This document shows, in pieces, positions 1-7,823 of a DNA stretch of 64,000 nt. The stretch comes from AC-32 sp035518635 (GTDB lineage: Bacteria > Actinomycetota > Thermoleophilia > Gaiellales > Gaiellaceae), in contig DATIXI010000011.1 in NCBI GenBank assembly GCA_035518635.1, forward strand, positions 1-64,000, in the 5' to 3' direction. The position numbers and the translations under genes are program-made. Each line of letters starts with the position of its first letter. Position 1 is the first letter of the stretch. The notes below the pieces were generated by a model. It was not told the DNA's origin, did no database searches, and worked only from the letters and a program-made list of their open reading frames with translations.

Positions 1-380
1 TCGGCGAGCTCGTAGACGTCGGAGTCGGCGTAGGTGCGGATCATCAGCGCGTCCAGGTAGCGCGAGAGCACCGTCGCCGTGTCACGCAGGGTCTCGCCGC
101 GGCCGAGCTGGAGGTCCGAAGCGGCAAGGTAGAGGCCGTGGCCGCCCAGCTGCGCGATCCCGACCTCGAACGAGACCCGGGTCCGGGTCGAGGGCTTCTG
201 GAAGATCATCCCCAGCGTGCGCCCGGGGAGGAGGTGGTGCTCCTCGCGGCGGCGCTGGCGCTCCTTGAGGTCGTCGCCGAGGTCGAGCGCGGTCAGCAGC
301 TCCTCGCCGCTCCAGTCGGCCACGCGTGTGAAGTCGCGCCCCTTGAGGCTCTCGGAGACGGCCGCCATGCGCCTGACCAT
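1..380 (-). CDS. argF: Ornithine carbamoyltransferase, C-terminal part outside the window
   Basis: Carbamoyltransferase that forms citrulline from carbamoyl phosphate and ornithine in the cytoplasm. Only the first 126 codons are present; the 3' end runs off the window. The carbamoyl-phosphate-binding motif STRTR is at about residues 64-68, followed by the usual VSFEVG helix, and the ASDLQLGRGETLRDTATVLSR stretch matches the second half of the N-terminal domain. The ATG at 380 lies one base after the carbamate kinase stop; a second in-frame ATG at 368 is also possible. It is the last visible gene of a three-gene operon with carbamate kinase, so the pair may run in the catabolic direction (citrulline to ATP). 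The ornithine-binding half is missing, so a related carbamoyltransferase (YgeW or putrescine type) is not fully excluded. Confidence 0.88.
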   Translation of the reverse strand, partial: MVRRMAAVSESLKGRDFTRVADWSGEELLTALDLGDDLKERQRRREEHHLLPGRTLGMIFQKPSTRTRVSFEVGIAQLGGHGLYLAASDLQLGRGETLRDTATVLSRYLDALMIRTYADSDVYELA

Positions 381-381
381 G

Positions 382-1293
382 CTACTCGGCGCGGATGCGG
401 GTGCCGGAGCGGCCGTCGAGCGCCTCGCCGAGCTCGGCGGGCGAACTGATCAGCGCCTCGTGGCCGGTCGCGCGGACGAAGTCGACGCTCGCCTCGACCT
501 TCGGGCGCATCGAGCCGGCGGCGAGGTCGGGCGCGAGGCTTGCGGCCTCCTCGGCCGTGAGCGCGCGGAGTTCCCTCTGCGAGCCGGTGCCGAAGCCGGA
601 GTAGACAGCGGGCACCTCGGTCAGGATCACGAGCCGGTCGGCGCCGAGGCTGCGCGCGAGCAGGGATGAGGCGCGGTCCTTGTCGATCACGGCGTCGACG
701 CCCGCGAGGTGCTCGCCGCGGCGCGCGACCGGAATGCCGCCTCCGCCGCACGCGACGACGATCGAGCCGGAGGCGAGCAGCGCGCGGATCGCGTCCAGCT
801 CGACGATCTCCAGCGGCGTGGGGGAGGGGACGACCCGCCGCCAGCCGCGGCCCGAGTCGTGCACGACGCTCCAGCCGCGCTCGCGCTCGAGGTCGCGGGC
901 CTTCGCCTCGTCGTAGAAGGGCCCGACCGGCTTCGTCGGCCCCTCGAAGGCGGGATCGTCCTCCGCGACGAGCACGTGTGTGAGCAGGCACACAACCGGG
1001 CGGCCGGCGACCGGGGCGAGCTCGCTCTCGATCAGCGCGCCGATCTCCGCCTGCGTCTGGGCGACCGCGAGATAGAGCGGCAGCGGCGGAGCCTCGTCGG
1101 CCGCGCGCTCGTGGCGGAGGAGCTCGTTCCCGACCTGCGGGCCGTTCCCGTGCGTGACCACGAGCTCGGGCGTGTCCAGGAGCGGGCGAAGTGCGGCGCA
1201 CGCCTCGCGCAGGTTCGCGCGCTGCTCCGCTGCCGTTCCGCGCTCGCCGGGCCGCGTCAGCGCATTACCGCCGAGCGCGACGACCGCGGTCAC
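382..1293 (-). CDS. arcC: Carbamate kinase
   Basis: A 303-residue amino-acid-kinase-family enzyme that interconverts carbamoyl phosphate plus ADP with carbamate plus ATP. Visible signatures are the N-terminal GGNAL (8-12), THGNGPQVG (48-55), PTKPVG (119-124), the nucleotide-site CGGGGIPV (182-189) and DAVIDKD (200-206), all in the family order and at the usual length. Its start overlaps the stop of the upstream GTPase-like gene by 4 bases, and its stop lies one base before the carbamoyltransferase start, so the three are translationally coupled. With the carbamoyltransferase it can form a citrulline or ureido-compound fermentation module. No arginine deiminase is visible in the window. Confidence 0.95.
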   Translation of the reverse strand: MTAVVALGGNALTRPGERGTAAEQRANLREACAALRPLLDTPELVVTHGNGPQVGNELLRHERAADEAPPLPLYLAVAQTQAEIGALIESELAPVAGRPVVCLLTHVLVAEDDPAFEGPTKPVGPFYDEAKARDLERERGWSVVHDSGRGWRRVVPSPTPLEIVELDAIRALLASGSIVVACGGGGIPVARRGEHLAGVDAVIDKDRASSLLARSLGADRLVILTEVPAVYSGFGTGSQRELRALTAEEAASLAPDLAAGSMRPKVEASVDFVRATGHEALISSPAELGEALDGRSGTRIRAE

Positions 1294-2630
1294 ACGAGCG
1301 CTTTGTGGCCTATGAGACCGTGCTCTTCCAGGATGTCTGCGAGCGTCGGCTCGCCGACCTCCTGGAGCCGGTAGGTCACGCGGAGCGCGGGCACGTGGAA
1401 GTCGATCAGGCGGCGCAGGTCGATCGGCGTCCCGATCAGGACGAGCTCCGCGCCGCTCGCCTCGATCGTCGCGCGCAGGTCGTTCATCTGCTCGCGGCCG
1501 TAGCCCATCGCCGGCAGCAGGGTGCCGACGTTCGGGTAGTCCTCGAACGTCTTCGCGATCGAGCCGACCGCGGCGCTGCGCGGGTCGACGAGCTCGGCGG
1601 CGCCGTTGGCCTTCGCGGCGAGGACGGCCGCGCCGTAGGCCATCTCGCCGTGGGTCAGGGTGGGCCCATCCTCGATCGCGAGGACGCGCTTGCCCGTGAT
1701 GGCGGAGGCGTCGCCCTCGACCGCGAACGGCGAGGCGGCGAGCACGATCCGCGCGCCGGGGTTGTGGGCGCGGATCGAGTCGAGCACGGCGTCGACGCCT
1801 TCCTGGGGGGCGCTGTCGATCTTGTTCACGACGCAGACGTCGGCCATGCGCAGGTTCGTCTCACCCGGGTGGTAGCGGAGCTCGTGCCCCGCTCGGTGCG
1901 GGTCGACCACGACGACGTGCACGTCCGGCTTCACGAACGGCGTGTCGTTGTTGCCGCCGTCCCAGATGATCACGTCCGCCTCCTGCTCGGCCCGGTCGAG
2001 GATCGCGGCGTAGTCGATCCCGGCGAAGACGAGGTTGCCCTCGGCGATGTGCGGCTCGTATTCCTCGCGCTCCTCGATGGTCGCCTCGGCGGCGTCCAGG
2101 TCCTCGTAGTGCTCGAAGCGCTGGACGGCCTGTCTCGCCAGGTCGCCGTACGGCATCGGGTGGCGCAGGACGGCGACCCGCCTGCCCGCCCCGCGCAGGA
2201 GCGCGGCGATGTGTCTCGTCGTCTGGCTCTTGCCCGAGCCGGTGCGGACCGCGCAGATCGCGACGGCCGGCTTCTCGGCGGTCAGCATCGTCTCGCGCGG
2301 GGAGATCAGCCGGTACGACGCGCCTGCCGCGAGCGCCCGCGAGCCGACGTGCATCACGTGCTCGTGCGTGACATCGGAGTACGCGAAGACGACCTCGTCG
2401 ACGTGCTGGTCGTGCACGAGCGCCTCCAGCTCGTCCTCGGGTCGGATCGGGATCCCGTCCGGATACAGCTCGCCGGCGAGTTCCGGCGGGTAGACGCGCC
2501 CGTCGATGTTCGGAATCTGCGTCGCGGTGAACGCGACGACCTCGTACTGCTCGCGGCCGCGGTAGACGAGGTTGAAGTTGTGGAAGTCACGGCCGGCCGC
2601 GCCGGCGATCAGCACTCGCGTTCGCGCCAT
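1290..2630 (-). CDS. Cyclic 2,3-diphosphoglycerate synthetase-like P-loop GTPase
   Basis: A 446-residue protein of the group often labelled cyclic 2,3-diphosphoglycerate synthetase or predicted GTPase (COG2403 type). An N-terminal Rossmann-like segment (1-115) precedes a P-loop RTGSGKSQ (129-136), a WDGGNND segment that probably serves as Walker B, and an NKID-like guanine motif near residue 265. The ATG at 2630 is preceded by TAAGCT at a 6-nt spacing with no Shine-Dalgarno sequence, so the message is probably leaderless. It is the first gene of the operon with carbamate kinase and ornithine carbamoyltransferase. That linkage hints at a role in carbamoyl-phosphate or arginine metabolism rather than thermoprotectant synthesis, but this is inference. 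The reaction is unknown. Confidence 0.75.
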   Translation of the reverse strand: MARTRVLIAGAAGRDFHNFNLVYRGREQYEVVAFTATQIPNIDGRVYPPELAGELYPDGIPIRPEDELEALVHDQHVDEVVFAYSDVTHEHVMHVGSRALAAGASYRLISPRETMLTAEKPAVAICAVRTGSGKSQTTRHIAALLRGAGRRVAVLRHPMPYGDLARQAVQRFEHYEDLDAAEATIEEREEYEPHIAEGNLVFAGIDYAAILDRAEQEADVIIWDGGNNDTPFVKPDVHVVVVDPHRAGHELRYHPGETNLRMADVCVVNKIDSAPQEGVDAVLDSIRAHNPGARIVLAASPFAVEGDASAITGKRVLAIEDGPTLTHGEMAYGAAVLAAKANGAAELVDPRSAAVGSIAKTFEDYPNVGTLLPAMGYGREQMNDLRATIEASGAELVLIGTPIDLRRLIDFHVPALRVTYRLQEVGEPTLADILEEHGLIGHKALV

Positions 2631-2636
2631 GTATAG

Positions 2637-2642
2637 AGCTTA
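2637..2642 (-). promoter_or_regulatory. -10 box TAAGCT, leaderless promoter of the GTPase-carbamate kinase operon
   Basis: TAAGCT on the minus strand ends 6 nt before the ATG at 2630. There is no purine-rich ribosome site between them. Transcription would begin at or next to the start codon. Confidence 0.55.
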
Positions 2643-2724
2643 TGCAAGTACACAGGACAGACCGCGCCGCGCCTCTCCGATCGGCCAGGGACTTAGTAAC
2701 AGTCTGTTACTTGGAGGGGGTGCG

Positions 2725-4212
2725 TTAGCGAAGGTGCTCGCGGACGCGGTCGGCGACTGCCTCCATCGCGACCTCGTGTCCGGAGACCTCGAGCAGCAGC
2801 TCGTCCGCGGTCGGACGCTGGCCCTCGGCCCAGAGCTCCCGCAGGAGCGAGCCCGCCTCGCGCGAGGCGAACCACTCGTTCCCGAAGCGGCTGCGCAGGT
2901 AGTCGCGCAGCTGCGCCTCGAACGCCCACGAGCGCAGGTACGACTGGACGTAGAAGCCCTCGTCGATGTCGGCCAGGTAGCCGGCGGCGCTCGGCTCGAT
3001 CTTGAGCGCGTCGCCGAGCAGTTCCACGTAGCGTGTCGGCATCTCCTCGATCGGCGCGCCTCCGTGGAACTCGATCTCGTAGAGGAGCTTCGCCGAGTAG
3101 CGGCGCACGAAGAAGAGCAGCCACATCATCCCCTCGGCCGCGAACTCCTGAGGGCGCGGGAAGTCGAGTCGCCTCGAGAGCCAGGCGGGCTCGTCGGTCA
3201 GGTGCTGGAGCAGCATCGCCCAGCCCTCGGTGACCGCCGAGTCGCCGAGCCGCCGCTCCTCGACCGCGAGCTCGCGCGACGTGTTCGCGTAGTGCTCCGT
3301 GTGGCCGGCCTCGTGGAAGAGCGCGCGCCAGTCGTCGGCGCCGCCGATCGGCTGGATGACGAGCATCACCTTGTCGGGGACCTCGATCGGCGCGCAGAAC
3401 GCGCGCGGCGACTTCTGCGGCCGCTGGTCGATGTCGAGGTGGACGTTCGCCTGCGCGTCGAGGTCGATTCCGAGATCGGACAGCGTTCCCCGCAGCGCAG
3501 GCAGCATCAGGTCCCCCGGGAAGCCCTCGTCCCACTGCGGCGAGCGGATCATGCGCTGGATGTCCCACCGCTTCGCCTCGTCGAGCCCGATCCCGAGCAG
3601 GTCGCGGAGCGCGCGGTCGACGCTCTGCTCGTAGAGCGCCTCGGTCGACTCGAGGAAGGCACGGCACTGCGCGGCGAGATCGTCGAGCTGCAGGCCGAAG
3701 CGCTCGTACAGCTCGAGGTAGGTCGACGCACCGAGCGGCGGCAGCGCGGCGCGCGTCTCCTCGAGCGCCTCGAGGTAGAGCGGGTTCAGGTGCTCCTCGG
3801 TTGCGTCCCACATTGCGCGGTCGATCCGCTCCCGCTTCGCGCGGTCGGGCTCGTTCGCGATCGTCGGGCGCAGCATCCGGAACGGGACGGTCTCGCCATC
3901 GACGGCCACCTCGAGCTCCGCCTCGAGCGCTGCCACCCGCTCGGCGTGGGCTCGCGTCAGCCGCCCGAGGTAGCCCTCGCACGCGAAGCGCCAGAGCTCG
4001 CGGATCCCGCGGTCGCCGTTCACCGCCGCGGCGAGCGACTGCGCCTGCTCGAGCTCGGTCAGGTCGGCGTGCCGCTCGTAGATCGGCTCGAGCTCGAGCC
4101 GCTCCTTCAGCCCCGCGTAGTGGAGGTAGAACTCCTCGTCGAGCTCGGCGATGAACCTGTCGGTCCCCGTCCGGAAGGCGTCGAGCTCCTGCGTTGTCGG
4201 CCGGCTCGACAC
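2725..4212 (-). CDS. M3-like zinc metallopeptidase (oligopeptidase/carboxypeptidase fold)
   Basis: A 495-residue, mostly helical protein with a gluzincin site: HEAGH at 300-304 and a downstream glutamate in TEGWA (about 329) as the third ligand. The long helical N-terminal half and the C-terminal FY...QSY...LR segment resemble peptidase family M3/M32 relatives, so cytoplasmic peptide hydrolysis is likely; the substrate is unknown. I place the start at the GTG at 4212 because the longer frame would run through the divergent YjbQ gene, and because TATCCT sits 7 nt upstream of this GTG. The two genes are 18 bp apart and share a promoter core. Nothing suggests a signal peptide. Confidence 0.75.
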   Translation of the reverse strand: MSSRPTTQELDAFRTGTDRFIAELDEEFYLHYAGLKERLELEPIYERHADLTELEQAQSLAAAVNGDRGIRELWRFACEGYLGRLTRAHAERVAALEAELEVAVDGETVPFRMLRPTIANEPDRAKRERIDRAMWDATEEHLNPLYLEALEETRAALPPLGASTYLELYERFGLQLDDLAAQCRAFLESTEALYEQSVDRALRDLLGIGLDEAKRWDIQRMIRSPQWDEGFPGDLMLPALRGTLSDLGIDLDAQANVHLDIDQRPQKSPRAFCAPIEVPDKVMLVIQPIGGADDWRALFHEAGHTEHYANTSRELAVEERRLGDSAVTEGWAMLLQHLTDEPAWLSRRLDFPRPQEFAAEGMMWLLFFVRRYSAKLLYEIEFHGGAPIEEMPTRYVELLGDALKIEPSAAGYLADIDEGFYVQSYLRSWAFEAQLRDYLRSRFGNEWFASREAGSLLRELWAEGQRPTADELLLEVSGHEVAMEAVADRVREHLR

Positions 4213-4218
4213 AGGCCG

Positions 4219-4225
4219 TAGGATA
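4219..4225. promoter_or_regulatory. Overlapping divergent -10 boxes (TAGGATA)
   Basis: One 7-base sequence provides TAGGAT on the plus strand, 6 nt before the GTG at 4231, and TATCCT on the minus strand, 7 nt before the GTG at 4212. RNA polymerase could fire in only one direction at a time. Both transcripts would be leaderless. Confidence 0.55.
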
Positions 4226-4230
4226 CCGGC

Positions 4231-4629
4231 GTGCGCGAGATCATCCTCCGGACCGAGCGGCGGACGCAGTTGCTCGACATCACTTCCCAGGTAGCCGAGT
4301 CGCTGAACGGCGTCGACGGCGCGGCGGCCGCGCTCGTCTACGTGCCGCACACGACCGCGGGGGTGACGATCAACGAGGACGTCGACCCGGCGCTCGCCCG
4401 CGACATCGAGGCGGCGATGGAGAAGGTCGTCGAGGACGGCTGGGACTGGCGCCACGACGACGCCGACGGCCCGAACGCGCCCTCGCACATGCGCGCCTCC
4501 CTGATGAGCCCGGAAGTACTCGTCCCGCTCGAAGAGGGGCGGCTCGCCCTCGGCCGCTACCAGGGGATCTTCTTCTGCGAGTTCGACGGGCCGCGCGAGC
4601 GCAAGGTCTACGTCACGGCGCTTCGCTGA
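4231..4629 (+). CDS. YjbQ/UPF0047 family protein
   Basis: A 132-residue single-domain protein of the YjbQ family. Members show weak thiamine-phosphate-synthase activity in enteric bacteria, but their true role is unsettled. Family hallmarks are VPHTTAGVTINE (about 36-47), HMRASLM (about 87-93) and the C-terminal GRYQGIFFCEFDGPR followed by the KVYV strand. The length is typical. The start is a GTG preceded by TAGGAT at 6 nt, sharing its promoter core with the divergent metallopeptidase. No operon partner follows on this strand within 50 bp except the phosphoesterase, which has its own -10-like box. Confidence 0.85.
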   Translation: MREIILRTERRTQLLDITSQVAESLNGVDGAAAALVYVPHTTAGVTINEDVDPALARDIEAAMEKVVEDGWDWRHDDADGPNAPSHMRASLMSPEVLVPLEEGRLALGRYQGIFFCEFDGPRERKVYVTALR

Positions 4630-4669
4630 AGCACAACTCGCGCTTCACCTGAACTCAACAGAGGCGCCG

Positions 4670-4675
4670 TAGGTT
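4670..4675 (+). promoter_or_regulatory. -10 box TAGGTT before the phosphoesterase gene
   Basis: TAGGTT lies 6 nt before the GTG at 4682 and no ribosome-binding sequence is present, which is the same leaderless layout as the gene before it. Confidence 0.5.
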
Positions 4676-4681
4676 TCGTGC

Positions 4682-6091
4682 GTGCTCCGACGGCTGCCGG
4701 CGTTTCTGACACTGACCGTCGCGGCGGTCTCGGGCGTGGTCTTCTTCTCCCACAGCGGGAAGCCGCACGCGCATTCGATCACGCTCGAGGGGATCCACAA
4801 GATCCGCCACGTGGTCGTGATCATGCAGGAGAACCGTTCGTTCGACTCCTACTTCGGCACGTACCCGGGCGCGGACGGGCTCCCGCGGAAGAACGGCAAG
4901 TTCACGACCTGCTCGCCCGATCCGAGGACGCACGTCTGCGTGTACCCCTACCACGACACGGACAACCGGAACACCGCGGGCCCGCACGAGCACTTCGACG
5001 CGATCAGGGACATCGACGGGGGAAAGATGGACGGGTTCATCCGCGAGGCGCGACGCGGGCTGGTCGCCGGCTGCGAGAGGAACCCGGACGCGCCGCTCTG
5101 CTCGCTCGGGGCCGACAAGCCCGACGTGATGGGCTACCACGACTGGCACGAGATCCCGAACTACTGGGACTACGCGCGCCACTTCGTCCTGCTGGACCAC
5201 ACGTTCGAGCCGGTCACCTCGTGGAGCCTCCCGGCTCACCTGTTCATGGTCTCGGAGTGGTCGGCCCGTTGTCACAGGCACGACGACCCGATGAGCTGCG
5301 TGAACGCGCCCGAGAACCCGATCGCGCCGCCGCACGAGCCCCAGAACCGGACGAACCAGAAGCCCGACTACGAGTGGACCGATCTCACGTACCTGATGCA
5401 CAAGGATCACGTCTCCTGGCGGTACTACCTCTTCAAGGGCGCCCAGCCCGACTGCGATGACGACGCCATGGTCTGCAAGAAGGTCTGGCAGAGCGCGCGG
5501 ACTCCCGGGATCTGGAACCCGCTGCCGTGGTTCGACACCGTCAAGGAGGACGACCAGCTCCACAACATCCAGCCGATGCGGGAGTTCTTCCACGCCGCCA
5601 GGCACGGCAACCTGGCAGCGGTCTCGTGGCTCGTGCCCAACAACCGGGTCAGCGAGCATCCACCCGCGCTCATCAGCCGGGGCCAGGCCTACGTCACGAG
5701 CGCGATCAACGCGGTCATGCGGAGCCCGGACTGGCCATCGACGGCGATCTTCCTCGCCTGGGACGACTGGGGCGGGTTCTACGACCACGTCAGGCCTCCG
5801 AAGGTGGACGGGAACGGCTACGGCCTGCGGGTACCCGCGCTGGTGATCTCCCCGTACGCGAAAGAAGGGTTCATCGACCACCAGACCGCGAGCCTGGACG
5901 GGTTCGTGAAGTTCATCGAGGACGACTTCCTGAACAGCGCCCGGATCGACCCCGCGACGGACGGACGGCCAGACCCCCGGCCGGACGTGCGCGAGGATTT
6001 CCCCTCGGCGGGCGATCTCACGCTCGACTTCGATTTCAGGCAGAAGCCTCGGTCGCCGCTGATCCTGCCGACGCATCCGCCGTTCTCCTAG
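4682..6091 (+). CDS. Secreted phosphoesterase (phospholipase C / acid phosphatase family)
   Basis: A 469-residue member of the alkaline-phosphatase-like phosphoesterase family (PF04185 type) that hydrolyses phospholipid or phosphomonoester substrates outside the cell. An N-terminal hydrophobic segment (about 4-22, basic LRR start) looks like a Sec signal or anchor; there is no twin-arginine motif. The metal-site motif QENRSFDSYFG is at 49-59, and the second active-site segment DDWGGFYDHV is in the C-terminal third, followed by RVPALVISPYAK. The gene starts at a GTG with an apparent leaderless promoter and stands alone between YjbQ and a small gene. Phospholipase C and acid phosphatase cannot be separated from sequence alone. 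Confidence 0.88.
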   Translation: MLRRLPAFLTLTVAAVSGVVFFSHSGKPHAHSITLEGIHKIRHVVVIMQENRSFDSYFGTYPGADGLPRKNGKFTTCSPDPRTHVCVYPYHDTDNRNTAGPHEHFDAIRDIDGGKMDGFIREARRGLVAGCERNPDAPLCSLGADKPDVMGYHDWHEIPNYWDYARHFVLLDHTFEPVTSWSLPAHLFMVSEWSARCHRHDDPMSCVNAPENPIAPPHEPQNRTNQKPDYEWTDLTYLMHKDHVSWRYYLFKGAQPDCDDDAMVCKKVWQSARTPGIWNPLPWFDTVKEDDQLHNIQPMREFFHAARHGNLAAVSWLVPNNRVSEHPPALISRGQAYVTSAINAVMRSPDWPSTAIFLAWDDWGGFYDHVRPPKVDGNGYGLRVPALVISPYAKEGFIDHQTASLDGFVKFIEDDFLNSARIDPATDGRPDPRPDVREDFPSAGDLTLDFDFRQKPRSPLILPTHPPFS

Positions 6092-6185
6092 GCGACACCG
6101 TAGGGATATCTCCGATTTCTTTCGGCCGCCGGCGCCGCTAGCGTCGTGGCATGTCGTGCATCACCAGACCACCAGGAGGTGTGGC

Positions 6186-6398
6186 ATGTCCACGACGGCG
6201 AAAAAGGAACCACCGGAGTTGCAACGTGTGATGGTCAGGTGCGAGGAGTCGGGTGAAGGCGTTCCGACCGGTATGAGGATCGATCCCGGGTCCTTGGAAA
6301 GCGACAACCGCGCCACGCACACCTTCAAGTGCCCGCACTGCTTCCGCGAGCACACCTGGTCGGAGCACGACGCCTGGATCGAGGCGGGTCCCTGTTAG
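6186..6398 (+). CDS. Small zinc-ribbon-like protein
   Basis: A 70-residue hypothetical protein. It has the pattern of a small family with an N-terminal V-x-CxxSGexVPTGmr segment and a C-terminal FKCPHCFREHTW segment. The CxxC pair and flanking histidines could bind one metal with the N-terminal cysteine. I chose the ATG at 6186 rather than the in-frame ATG at 6156 because a strong AGGAGG lies at 6174-6179, and the extra residues are not conserved-looking. It stands alone between the phosphoesterase and the methyltransferase. The function is not known. Confidence 0.65.
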   Translation: MSTTAKKEPPELQRVMVRCEESGEGVPTGMRIDPGSLESDNRATHTFKCPHCFREHTWSEHDAWIEAGPC

Positions 6399-6449
6399 GA
6401 GGCTGCTTCAGCCGGCGGGCTGAAAACGCGCCTGTAGTCACCTTTCTCC

Positions 6450-6455
6450 TAGTCT
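6450..6455 (+). promoter_or_regulatory. -10 box TAGTCT before the RNA methyltransferase gene
   Basis: TAGTCT ends 6 nt before the ATG at 6462, with no Shine-Dalgarno sequence in the gap. Confidence 0.5.
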
Positions 6456-6461
6456 GGCGGC

Positions 6462-7823
6462 ATGGCCGCACCGGTGCGCATGGACGACGAGCTCGAGCTC
6501 GCGATCGACTCGCTCGCCTACGGCGGGAACGGCGTTGCGCGCCTGGACGGCTTCGTCGTCTTCGTGCGCCGCGCCTTGCCGGGCGATCGCGTGCGCGCGC
6601 GGGTGACGAAGGTCAAGCGAAACCACGCCGAGGCGACGGCCGTCGAGGTGCTCGAGCCGGGAGCGGAGCGGGTCGAGGCGCCGTGCGCGCACTACCCCGC
6701 CTGCGGCGGCTGCCGCTTCCAGGACCTCGCCTACGAGGCGCAGATCACGGCCAAAGAAGAGCAGGTCGCGGATGCGCTGCGGCGGATCGGCGGGATCGCG
6801 GAGCCGCCGCTCGACCCGATCGTCCCGGCCGACGAGATCTTCCACTACCGGAACAAGCTCGAGTACTCGTTCACGGCCACACCTGACGGGCCGGCGCTCG
6901 GCTTCCATCGGGCCGGGCGCTGGGACGAGGTGCTCGACATCCGGCGCTGCTGGCTGACGACCGACCTCGGCAATGCCGTCCGCGACGCGGTTCGTGACTG
7001 GGCTCGCGCCGAGAAGCTCGAGCCGTACGATCAGGCCGAGCACACCGGCTACCTGCGCCACCTCGTGCTGCGCGAGGGCCGGAACACCGGCCAGCTGCTC
7101 GTCCAGCTCGTGACCGCGCCGGGCGAGCGGTTCGACCGCGACGAGCTCGTCGAGGTGCTGCGGCGCTTCCCCGAGGTGCGCTCGGTCCACTGGGCCGAGA
7201 ACGACTCGCCCGCGGAGGTGACGAACCTGCCGACCACGCTGCTCTGGGGCGAGGAGGCGATCGAGGAGGAGCTGTGCGGCCTGCGCTTCCGCGTGCGGCC
7301 GAACGCGTTCCTGCAGACGAACACGGCGATGGCCGAGCGCCTCTACGGGCTGGCTGGCGAGTACGCGGGCCTGACCGGCGGCGAGACGGTCTATGACCTC
7401 TACTGCGGGATCGGGACGATCGGGCTCACGCTGGCGGCGCGGTCGCTGACCGTGTGGGGCGTGGAGGTCTCGGAGGAGTCGGTCGCGTGCGCGCTCGAGA
7501 ACGCCGAGCTGAACGGGATCGCGAACGCGGCCTTCTTCGCGGGCGAGGTGGGCGCATCGCTGGAGGAGCTGCACGACCGCGCGGGGCAGCCGGACGTGGT
7601 GGTCGTCGACCCGCCGCGTGCGGGCCTCTCGGGCAAATCGCTGCGGCGGCTCGGCCGGCTGGGCGCGCCGCGGGTCGTGTACGTCTCGTGCAACCCGACG
7701 ACGCTCGCCGGAAACGTGAAGGAGCTCGCGCGCGAGTGGGGCTACTCGCTCGAGCGCGCGCGGCCGGTGGACATGTTCCCGCACACGCCGCACATCGAGA
7801 CGGTCGCGCTCCTGACCCGCTAG
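6462..7823 (+). CDS. TRAM/Fe-S class RNA (uracil-5-)-methyltransferase, RlmD/RumA family
   Basis: A 453-residue SAM-dependent enzyme that would form 5-methyluridine in rRNA or tRNA. Residues 8-65 form a TRAM RNA-binding domain (AYGGNGVAR...). Cysteines C75, C81, C84 and a later one in RRCW provide a 4Fe-4S site. The catalytic domain shows DLYCGIGTIGL (SAM site), VVVDPPRAGL and the nucleophile motif VSCNPTTLAGN, and ends in DMFPHTPHIE, all complete. An in-frame ATG at 6462 lies 6 nt after TAGTCT. The specific target base cannot be read from sequence, so no symbol is assigned. The neighbouring convergent gene overlaps its stop by 4 bases. Confidence 0.9.
   Translation: MAAPVRMDDELELAIDSLAYGGNGVARLDGFVVFVRRALPGDRVRARVTKVKRNHAEATAVEVLEPGAERVEAPCAHYPACGGCRFQDLAYEAQITAKEEQVADALRRIGGIAEPPLDPIVPADEIFHYRNKLEYSFTATPDGPALGFHRAGRWDEVLDIRRCWLTTDLGNAVRDAVRDWARAEKLEPYDQAEHTGYLRHLVLREGRNTGQLLVQLVTAPGERFDRDELVEVLRRFPEVRSVHWAENDSPAEVTNLPTTLLWGEEAIEEELCGLRFRVRPNAFLQTNTAMAERLYGLAGEYAGLTGGETVYDLYCGIGTIGLTLAARSLTVWGVEVSEESVACALENAELNGIANAAFFAGEVGASLEELHDRAGQPDVVVVDPPRAGLSGKSLRRLGRLGAPRVVYVSCNPTTLAGNVKELAREWGYSLERARPVDMFPHTPHIETVALLTR

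Noticed and set aside
1191..4221. Two long plus-strand open frames (about 480 and 550 codons) antisense to the GTPase and metallopeptidase genes
   Set aside because: They are Arg/Val/Asp-rich mirror readings of real minus-strand genes, a normal effect of very high GC content, and they show no family motif.
6156..6185. Longer start for the small zinc-ribbon protein
   Set aside because: The strong AGGAGG lies inside the extension and directs translation to the ATG at 6186.
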